64,000 bases of DNA, from positions 12,411,994 to 12,475,993 of the forward strand of contig CM061223.1 of NCBI GenBank assembly GCA_030844895.1, in the 5' to 3' direction. The DNA is from Ambrosia x helenae (lineage: Eukaryota; Streptophyta; Magnoliopsida; Asterales; Asteraceae). Below, in pieces: positions 55,665-64,000 of the stretch. A model generated the notes under the pieces. It was not told where the DNA came from. It was given only the letters and a program-made list of their open reading frames with translations, and did not search any database. The position numbers and the translations under genes are program-made. Position 1 is the stretch's first letter. Every line of letters begins with the position of its first letter.

Positions 55665-56842
55665 TGACGTGATTGTCATGGTACACGTAAAATTTCCCAA
55701 TTACAACTATTGAATAGTGGCAAGAAGGTATCGAACACAGGGAGTTTGTGGAAAATGTGTAGATTCTAGCTTTGTTAATTAACTAAAATTAAACTACTTA
55801 ACAAAAAGTAAATGATTAAGATTTTTGGTTGTTTTGAGTTGAACTAAAATAACGACTAATTATTGATTTAGACTTAAGAGCGTTTCTTCAAATTATGAGA
55901 TAATGACCATTCAAGGATCCGGTTTTTCTAAACACTTGTGTAAAATTCCAACTAGAAAGAGTTACATAGACATAACTCATGTAAAAACAATTGTTGTGAT
56001 AAAAGGGAACAAAGTACTCGGATTATATTAACGCGAGGTTGTTTCCCGATGACCAGTTAATCAATAACCAACCCAAATCCTTCCCGTGATATCTCGGTTG
56101 TTAACAACACCAAGAACGTACGATTGAGACTAGAAATTGGTAAATTAATCAACAAGCTACAAACAATTATTCAAACATCATAATAATCAAGCAAGAATAC
56201 TAAATTATCATTCTAGAAATTCAAGGAAACATACACAATAGTTTGAGAAAAACCTTCACCAAGAATGATCACCAAAGATTTTAGCCTAGCATAGTTTGGT
56301 GAATCATCATAACCTTCAAGTAATTGTTCATAAGAAACAAAAACACAAAACCAATGATTAGAATTGTTCTCCAATGATTACTAGCAGCCAAAATCGCCCA
56401 AAAGTTGCTTAGAAACGTTCACATGTGAGAAGATGCCCAAAAGACACCATAAATTCGTCATTAATAATGGGAGTTACAAGCTGGTGCAGGGGCCACCGTA
56501 CCTTACGGTGGCTACCGTAAGGTACGTTGGGAATGAAAGTTCATACGGTGGGAAGGGACTGAGTAACGATGGCAATTTTGTGTCTGTTTCCACCGTACCT
56601 TACGGTGGCTACCGTAAGGTACGGTTGAGCCCTTTGAAAACTTCAATTTTTCTTTCATGCACTCCACCTCGTTCCAATCCTTTCCGGTCCGTTCCAAAAC
56701 CCATATTTCTTCGTTTTTAGCTCCTTTTCACACCTGCAACCAAAGTACTCGTAGTCACCCAATTCCAAGCAATATCATGATCAAATGTGGTTAATATAGG
56801 CGTTTCAACATTATAAAGGGTTGTTCCTTGAACCACCCGTCA
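55665..56842 (-). repeat. 3' LTR of the second Athila-like element
   Basis: Length 1,178 bp, beginning (minus) TGACGGGTGGTTCAAGG and ending ATCACGTCA. It carries CCGTACCTTACGG and CCGTAAGGTACG palindromes at about 56493-56628. Confidence 0.93.
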
Positions 56843-56855
56843 CATCCCCACACTT
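56843..56855 (-). promoter_or_regulatory. Polypurine tract of the second Athila-like element
   Basis: AAGTGTGGGGA plus TG on the minus strand, directly before the LTR start, as in the first copy. The stem-loop ATTGCTT-GTCCC-AAGCAAT (plus-strand reading) lies at 56860-56878. Confidence 0.88.
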
Positions 56856-58217
56856 AACCATTGCTTGTCCCAAGCAATCAATCAAAATCAATTTCTCACT
56901 AAAACGATCATTTTAACTCAAGCATCAACATGTAATCCTTGTATTACCCCATCCTCAACACCCAAATCAACACACCCTCACAATATCTCTCCTCTCGGTT
57001 ACAAGTAAGCTCTAGCATAGATGAGCTAGACACACAAAAGGCAAACGGGTGGTTGCACATCCATAGGCTTGTACCTAAGTCAATCTTCCTCTTATGAATG
57101 TTAAACATGAATGCAAATCAAAGGGACTTTTAAGGTTGTAACTTGGCTAAGTGTAAAGGTAGGGAATGGGATATGTATGAGTAGCGCAAACTTTACACTG
57201 TCTTTTATTACACAATGACACACACACACATGACTAACACACACAAACATACATTCGAACACAAACTATAATCAATACCACACATAAACTTCCTTTTTTT
57301 TACTTTTTTTTTCCTCTTTTTTTTCGCTTTTTTTTTCATATATATATATATATGTATATATTTTCTTTTTTTTTTCGAACCAAGCAAACTATATAAATAA
57401 ACGAAACACACACACAACTAAACTTCAAACTTATAACTAGAATAACACACTAACACTCTATTTAAACACACAAGACCGGGTCAAGTTGGGTATTAATTTA
57501 GGGAGCTAGTTTAAGGGTTAACAATTGATAGGCTTTTAGGCACAAAAATGGGCAACTAAATGTCCAAACCCCCGCCCCTCTCGCTACCATGCTCATATAT
57601 GTAATGTATGAGGTCCAACCCCCCAAAACCCACACTCACGCTCAACTAGACGAAGCTACCTAATGCCCTTATCCTTTTCACACTCATGTCTAACTAAAGA
57701 CTCAAATTGCATTCAAACACAAGTTCTAGTGCACCCCCACCTGTTGCCACTCTCTCAAAGAAAGGTATTATTTATATACAAGTGTGGCTTAAACTCTCAC
57801 CAAGAATAAAAGTGGGTGTTAAGGGTTGCCGGTGTGTCTATTGGGGTTAATTCAAGGTGTTCCAATTTTCACAATGTTTACGCTTGACTACAAAAATTTT
57901 TAAAACCTCAAAAATTTCCCCCATCCCCACACTTGGGATACATTGTCCCCAATGTACGGTTTTGGAAGGAAAAGATCACTTTCACTTTTAACAACATGAC
58001 ACTAAACTTCACAACTCAAACCACAAACTTCTTTTTGGTATTTTCATTTTATATTTTTTTTTCTTTTTCAGTTTAATTTTTTTTAAACAACACACCACCT
58101 ACTATCATACCCCAAATCAATCATCATCAATCAATAACACCACCCAACCACCCGATCCCAAAAACATAAGGAAAAGAAAAACAAATATACAGCTATGTAC
58201 AAAAGAGCACGACCTGG
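56856..58217 (-). other. 3' non-coding region of the second Athila-like element
   Basis: It mirrors 40131-41527 of the first copy. It holds CA repeats near 57215-57240, T/A runs at 57290-57375, and a further AAGTGTGGGGA (minus; 57924-57934) beside a stem-loop TACATT-GTCCCC-AATGTA (57939-57956). No coding. Confidence 0.8.
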
Positions 58218-59945
58218 TCAATAATAGCGGGGTTGAGGTGGGCCGAACACGGAAGTCATCAAGTCATTCCACTCGCCAAATCCAAATGCGCCACTACCGC
58301 TTCCACTTTGATCTGAGGCTTGTTGCTGTTGTTGTTGCGGGTCAACCCATTGAGAATGATGAAGTGGTGGAGTCGGATATGATATGCTCCCATCATAAGG
58401 CGGTAAAGACCCGTAATCCACCGGTTGTGGATTTGCAACTACGAGTCTTCCCGCATGCCAATCATCATTCATCCGCCTATTCTGATCATCAACATACCTG
58501 TTATTTATTTCTACCTCATGGGAATAGGCATGTGCCCTATTCCACATCTCCTGCCGGTCAAAACCTTGCCTCATGTTTCTTTCCATGCTTGCGCTCATCA
58601 TCGTCTGGTGATCGAATAACGTGCGCTCTGAACCCGACCATGTATCAAATACCGAAGCTGGGGGCGTTGATTTTCGATTACTTGTTGCATCGTCCCCCCC
58701 TAAAAGCCCAGTTTTCCTCATAAGACCTCTCAATAAAATCATAAAAGCTTCCACCATGCATGTGACCCGAACTACCTTGCCCCAGTTCCATACGTACCCC
58801 TGACGGGTTCTCTTCATAATCTTCATCGTCGCTTGGCGGTTGTTCATTCCCACTCTCAACCTCGTCCGCTTCTCCGGGCAAAAGTGCCCGCGCATCACTC
58901 TTTAAAACTCTCCAACGCTGACCCCCAAGTCTTCAGCTTGTGATACCTCTCTGATTGACAATAAACCCATCCAGTACCCATTTTTGATAACTCCAAAGGC
59001 CTATATTTCTTATTCTTACCCACATCATCATCTGTGATTGCCCCTTGTTGTCTCAACAACCCTGTAATGATCCTACAATATGGGATAATCGCCCTATCAA
59101 CCGAGTTCCGGCTGATCCACACATGATTTAGAATCAAATACCGAATAGAGAATTTCAGTCCCCCATGCATTAATGCGTATAAAATAGGGATTTCTGAGAA
59201 CCGCACTTGATCTTTGTCAGCTCGCCTCGGTAAAACATTCAATATTATAATCGCCAACAACAACTTGGGCTCAATCTTCATATTCCGCCTGTACAACGTC
59301 CCATAGTAAGTGCCTGGTAAGAATAATGATTCTAGCATCTCCATCCACTTTGGATGTTTTTCAAGACTAATTAGCAAGTCATCAATGTGTGGGTTCTTGT
59401 ATTCTCTCATAGGCAAACTGTCAAACTTCGCCAATCGGCGCAATGTGTCGTCAGACATCTCAACCTCTATCCCTTACCACTCCTGTTAATTTCATTTGTG
59501 ATGGCTTATCGTACCTATTGCATTTTAGGGTTGCCATCCATTCTTCAATCTCATCCATAAACAAATATTTCTCCTCATGGTTATAGCAATGCAATGCCGC
59601 TTCCCATCCCAATGCTTTAAACCCATCAAAAACTCCAAACGGGCCAAATTCTCTTTCACGAACATCCCGTTCACAAATGAACGCGCCAGGTCGATCTTGT
59701 AGCCCCTTTATTTGATCGTGAAACAATGTTGGTTGCCATATTGCCGGTTGAGCATTCAAAGGACCCATCTTCCAATTCGGCTTGTCAGCCGGGTCCAACC
59801 TAGGCTGTTCGGCCACTTGTTCCATTTCCTCATCAGAATCATTGGCTCCTCCAACATATTTTCTTCGTTTGTATTGTACGGGCTGCTTCCCTTTTGCCTT
59901 AGCAGCGGATGAACTTGAACCCGCTACTTCTCCCGTTCTTGCCAT
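58218..59945 (-). pseudogene. Athila ORF-1/env-like region, second copy
   Basis: The ATG at 59945 (MARTGEVAGSSSS) follows a possible splice acceptor, CGTGTGTAG|GA. The first piece runs to 59460 with KRRKYVGG, FICERDVREREFGPFGVFDGF and EEKYLFMDEIEEWMATLK. Single shifts near 59465 and 58900 separate it from 59458-58895 (LRRLAKFDSLPMREY, LFLPGTYYGTLYRRNMKIEPK) and 58898-58218, which ends FGFGEWNDLMTSVFGPPQ. It is better preserved than the first copy. Product role is unknown; it shows no obvious membrane segment. Confidence 0.85.
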
Positions 59946-61007
59946 ATTCCTACACACGTTAAAATCAACCAAACATACCAAAATCAGTTTGAATCTCTTC
60001 AACCCATCCCCACACTTGCTTGTTATCATGGTAGTAGATGTTTGTGAACAAGAACTTCAAAATTGGTTTGACAAAATTTGGGCATGACGCCTCTACAACC
60101 TTAACATTTACCAAAAGTTCACAATTTCCATCTCAATATTACATCTACTACCACATTATTACTTACACAATAATATTTACATACTAACATACTAACAAGC
60201 AAGTGGGTATCAATGAACAAGAACTACAACCTCTATTTCCACAATGTAGCATCAAGATTAGTAAAAGAGAACACATACCTTTGAGTAGATGATGTTAGAA
60301 TGCAATAAAAACAAAAAACTTGAAAAGCCCCAAATATTGCGAAATCTAGGGTTTTGATTCGGCCAACAAAAAGTGTTTTTCTTGTAGTTTAATACCCAAA
60401 ATCAGAATCCTTGTTAAATTCTAACCAAGATTGACCCGAAAATTGTTGATTTTGGTGAAAGATTGAAGGTTTTAGGGGAGATTGAAGATGAAACAAAGGT
60501 TGGTGGTTATGGAGTCTTGGTGGTTGAAGAAGAGTGAAAAGTAAAGTGAATAGATGCAGACAATTACGTAACTTAAGAGACAAAACAATTTTTTTTTTTA
60601 TAACTGAACGACCCTTGACTGCCCAGACCCTACCGTACCATACGGTGGCTACCGTATGGTACGGTAGCTTAGATGCACAAAATGTCCAGCGTTGGTCAGT
60701 GATGAACCACCGTTGGTTTTTTTATTGTCACCGTAAGGTACGATACCTATCGTATCTTATGGTAGGACCTGTAAATTTTTTTTTATTTTTTTTTATATAA
60801 GAAAAGCTGTAGTTTTAAGACACACTAAAAATTACCCTTCCCCCTCAAAAAACCCGTGTTGTCCTCAACACAATGCTAGGACTGGTTCGTAAACGAACGT
60901 CCCCACACTTGTTTCAAACACGGATTTCGACTAAAAACGAAACTGGGTAATAAAATAAAATAAATTAAAATAAAATCTAACTATTTACACTACCAAACCT
61001 GGGCCTC
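59946..61007 (-). other. Spacer between pol and env-like region, second copy
   Basis: Non-coding, equivalent to 37278-38406. It holds AAGTGTGGGGA (minus) at 60007-60017 and 60900-60910, the stem-loop GTGTT-GTCCTC-AACAC at 60856-60871, and palindromes CCGTACCATACGG and CCGTATGGTACGG at 60631-60665. Confidence 0.8.
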
Positions 61008-62177
61008 TTATGATTGTACTTCCTCCACCGGGCGTAGAATGTAGCCCGATTTATCCACCTCAAAATGGTTGATGTCCTTGCCCTCCAAATACGGTTTCAA
61101 GCGATGTCCGTTTACCGTTTGTTGCTTGTTGGTGTTCTCATCCAAAATTTCAACATCACCAAACTTACCAACCCGGCAAACTATGTAAGGACCCATCCAT
61201 TTACTCTTTAGCTTGCCTGCGAACATCTTCAATCTTGAATTATACAACCAAACCTTTTGACCCACTTCAAAGGTTTTCTTTCGCAGCTTTGTATCATGAA
61301 CTTTCTTGAGTTTATCTTTATATGTCGAAGCACATTCATATGCTTCATCTCGAATTTCCTTAATCTCGCTCAATTGCAACTTCCTTGCTTTACCCGCTTC
61401 ATCATAATCGGCATTCACAGTTGTGATTGCCCAATGTGCCCGATGTGCTAACTCCATTGGCAAATGACATCCCTTTCCATACACCATTCGATACGGTATT
61501 GGGCTAATTGGAGTTTTGTAAGCCGCTCGATACGCCCACAAAGCATCATCCAACTTTCCCGACCAATCCTCTCTATCAACTCGCACCGTCTTCATTAAAA
61601 TTTCTTTTATTTGACGGTTGGACACTTCAACTTGTCCACTTGTTTGTGGATGGTACGGTGTAGCAATCCGATGATTCACACTATATCTCTTCAACAATTT
61701 TCCAAAATTAAAATTTTTAAAGTGTGATCCACCATCACTTATGATTACTCTTGGAATTCCAAACCGGGCAAAAATGTTAGATTGAACAAATTTACAAACA
61801 ACCGAGTGGTCATTTGTCCTTGTAGCAATTGCTTCAATCCACTTCGAGACATAGTCCACTGCCACCAAAATATACAAAAACCCGTTTGAATTAGGAAACG
61901 GACCCATAAAGTCGATGCCCCAAACATCAAATATCTCTACAACCAAAATCGGTTGCATTGGCATCTCATCTCTTTTGGATATGCTCCCAAACCTTTGACA
62001 ATTTAAACAATTCCGGGCAAATTCGCAAGCATCTTTAAAAATTGTAGGCCAATAAAACCGACATGAAAACACCCGGTAGCCGGTTTTATGTCCACTAAAA
62101 TGCCCACCACAAGCGGAAGAATGAGCATGTGTCAAAATTTCTTTAACTTCCGAATCGGGGACACATCTTCGGATCAC
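61008..62177 (-). CDS. Athila-like integrase, intact open frame (389 codons from this ATG)
   Basis: It is an uninterrupted integrase: zinc-binding residues in HAHSSACGGHFSGHKTG and CLNCQRFG (residues 17-61), catalytic D89 (DVWGIDFMGPF), D148 (IISDGGSHF) and E184 (SGQVEVSNRQ) with 35 residues between the last two, and a C-terminal region KVWLYNSRLKMFAGKLKSKW ending in GYILRPVEEVQS. The ATG is internal to the polyprotein, so it is not a true gene start. The upstream RNase H linker is in another frame. Confidence 0.93.
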   Translation of the reverse strand: MIRRCVPDSEVKEILTHAHSSACGGHFSGHKTGYRVFSCRFYWPTIFKDACEFARNCLNCQRFGSISKRDEMPMQPILVVEIFDVWGIDFMGPFPNSNGFLYILVAVDYVSKWIEAIATRTNDHSVVCKFVQSNIFARFGIPRVIISDGGSHFKNFNFGKLLKRYSVNHRIATPYHPQTSGQVEVSNRQIKEILMKTVRVDREDWSGKLDDALWAYRAAYKTPISPIPYRMVYGKGCHLPMELAHRAHWAITTVNADYDEAGKARKLQLSEIKEIRDEAYECASTYKDKLKKVHDTKLRKKTFEVGQKVWLYNSRLKMFAGKLKSKWMGPYIVCRVGKFGDVEILDENTNKQQTVNGHRLKPYLEGKDINHFEVDKSGYILRPVEEVQS

Positions 62178-63296
62178 TTGATCGGCCCAATCTTGAACAG
62201 ATCCGGTTCATCCCAAATATATTGTTTCACTTGGACCATAAATTGTTGTCTTCGTTTCTTGGTCCAATGATCCGGAATAGTACCCGTGGCCAAATAATTA
62301 ACATAGTGAGCGTACCACGGTGCGGCTTGAGTGGACACGGCTAAAAGTTGCTCATCCGGAAATCTTTCATTTATTTCACTCACATCATCGATGCCTTCCA
62401 CCGGAATTCGAGACAAGTGATCCGCTACTACCTTTCACTCCCCCTTTTGTCCCGAATTTCCAAATCAAACTCTTGAAGTAACAAAACCCATCGAATCAAT
62501 CGTGCCTTGGCATCTTTCTTCTCCATCAAATATCGAACCGCACTATGGTACGAATATACCACCACCTTGCTCCCCCAAATATACGAACGAAACTTGTCCA
62601 AAGCATACACCACCGCTAATAATTCTTTTTCGGTTGTGGTGTAATTCAGTTGCGCTTCGGACAAAGTTTTGCTCGCATAGTAAATTACCACCGGCTTCTT
62701 ATCAACTCGTTGGCCCAAAACAACACCAATTGTAGTGTCACTTGCATCACACATTATCTCAAATGGCTTTGTCCAATTCGGCGGTTGCAAAATAGGAGCC
62801 TTGATTAAATGTTCCTTCAAAACATTAAACGCTTGCAAACATTCATTAGTAAAATCAAAGGGGACATCTTTCAATAACAAATTACATAAAGGTTTGGTAA
62901 TGACACTAAAACCTTTAATAAAACGTCTATAGAACCCGGCATGTCCCAAAAATGATCTTACCCCTTTAACATTTTTCGGTGGTGGCAATGATGATATGAC
63001 CCGAATTTTTGCCTTGTCCACCTCCATACCCCGCTCAGAAATCACATGGCCTAACACAATTCCCTCTTGCACCATAAAATGGCTTTTCTCCCAACTAAGC
63101 ACTAAATTTTTCTCAACACATCTTTTTTAAACTTTTTGCAACTCGTTGAGACAAGATTCAAAACTAGTGCCAAATATTGAGAAATCGTCCATAAACACTT
63201 CCAACGACTCTCCAACCATGTCCGAGAAAATACTCATCATACATCGTTGAAAAGTTGCCGGGGCATTACACAATCCAAATGGCATCCGCCTTTTGC
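62178..63296 (-). pseudogene. Athila-like RT C-terminus and RNase H, second copy
   Basis: Reading on the minus strand: RRMPFGLCNAPATFQ near 63290-63250, the FMDD motif near 63190, a stop near 63127 (a T to A-rich slip region), then LGHVISERGMEVDKAKI, FLGHAGFYRRFIKGFS, and RNase H (FEIMCDASDTTIGVVLGQ, YYASKTLSEAQLNYTTTEKELLAVVYAL). The expected DH of the last RNase H motif reads YH in VVVYSYHSAVRYL. Shifts near 62425 and 62180 break the link to integrase. Confidence 0.9.
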
Positions 63297-64000
63297 TCTA
63301 AGTATGCCCAATCGTCTTGCTCATAATTTGTACCAAAAGTACCATTTGTGATGGACATTAAATCTCGAGCATCCTCCGAACTCAAACCTTCATGAAAGGC
63401 ATTCAATAATTCCCAAAGTTGAATCCCATGGTGAGGACAATTTCATAACATCATATTGAACCTCTCGAACGCTTCATGAAACATCTCTCCCGATTGTTGT
63501 TGAAAGCTTCTCAACCCTCTCCTCACATCATTAGTCTTTTGAGAACTATAAAATTCATCCAAATATATTTGTTGCATGTCGGCCCATGTAAAGATAGATG
63601 CGGATGGTAAAGTGTGAAACCATCTCTTTGCCTTGTCTTCCAATGAAAATTGGAAAAGAACCAACTTCACATCATCTGCAGAAAAACCTTGTCCCCCAAT
63701 AGTGTTACAGATAGAATCATATGTCTCCAAATGAAAATAAGGCTCTTCCGTTGCTAGCCCCTTGAATTTTGGTAGACTTTGGAGTGCGGTTGTTCTAACT
63801 TCAAAAGTTCTTCCATTTGCATTTTGCGGAATCACTATTGGTGATGGATTATTAGTGATAATTGGCCGAAAATGCGCTTCAATTCCCCGTACAACATCAC
63901 GGTGGAGTCTTCTAGGTGCTCCCAATGGCGCTCTTGGTTGACCCATTTGTCCTTGCATTGGCCCTTGTGGTGCAAATGGTTGTTGATGCTGATTTTGATG
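63297..64000 (-). pseudogene. Athila-like Gag, second copy, runs off the window
   Basis: The gag domain is present: FHLETYDSICNT, LEDKAKRWFHTLPSA, GLRSFQQQSGEMFHEAFERFNMML. A stop lies in NCPHHG near 63443 and the frame shifts, after which LMSITNGTFGTNYE and DWAYLEQ lead straight into RT sequence at the deletion junction. The N-terminal part lies outside the window. Confidence 0.9.

Larger units (their letters stand above)
55665..64000 (-). mobile_element. Second Athila-like Ty3/Gypsy element, minus strand, continues past the window end
   Basis: The order on the minus strand is gag (edge), RT, RNase H, integrase, spacer, env-like region, 3' non-coding region and 3' LTR. It is the same family as 28229-42653, with long stretches more than 90 percent alike by eye. 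A deletion joins gag directly to RT at about 63297, removing the Gag C-terminus, protease and the first half of RT. Left flank of the LTR is GTGTG (55660-55664); the other flank is outside the window. Confidence 0.92.

Overview
The window is plant nuclear DNA made almost entirely of transposable elements. I see no intact host gene, no rRNA or tRNA gene and no CRISPR. A eudicot is indicated by the element set: a Sirevirus-like Copia, Athila-like Gypsy elements with a tRNA-Asp-type primer site, chromovirus-like Gypsy elements with a tRNA-Met-type primer site, tRNA-derived SINEs, and CACTA, hAT, Mutator-like and Helitron elements. Asteraceae is my guess from the look of the families; it is not proven by the sequence.

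Layout. 1-2563: non-coding sequence with a possible organelle-derived stretch and two SINEs. 2564-8055: a non-autonomous CACTA element (TSD CAT) carrying two hAT-like MITEs with clear or near-clear duplications, a short Helitron and a hAT-like element rich in CCGATA/TACCGA motifs. 8059-8983: a LINE reverse transcriptase fragment. 8984-24774: a chromovirus-type LTR (minus) split by a long-TIR, Mutator-like element (10905-24011), which holds a captured gene fragment and is itself split by an 11.4-kb Sirevirus-like Copia element on the minus strand (11508-22934, TSD ACAGA). 24775-50450: a decayed chromovirus-like Gypsy element on the plus strand (LTR end, primer site, gag, protease, RT, RNase H, integrase). 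Its leader is interrupted by a solo LTR of another family (minus, 25752-43826, TSD AATTA). That solo LTR was in turn split by a 14.4-kb Athila-like element (plus, 28229-42653) and a 0.8-kb Mutator-type MITE. 50449-53344: a second, 5'-truncated LTR of the solo-LTR family, on the plus strand, with a primer site. 54049-55664: the start of another LTR, into which a second Athila-like element (minus, 55665 to beyond 64000) inserted.

Most coding parts are broken by stops and frameshifts. The best preserved are the Copia RT-RNase H (729 codons) and the integrase of the second Athila copy (389 codons). Within each retroelement the parts would act together: Gag packages the RNA, protease matures the polyproteins, RT/RNase H copies RNA into DNA from the tRNA primer site and the polypurine tract, and integrase inserts the product.

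The most interesting signals are these. Both Athila copies carry four polypurine-tract-like sites, three of them near small stem-loops, around the env-like region. Palindromes of the form CCGTA..TACGG keep their pairing while their cores vary. The Copia element has a roughly 1,150-codon extra 3' coding region and an unusual load of CTTCTGATG/ACTACTGA motifs. A captured gene fragment keeps its reading frame across the Copia insertion site.
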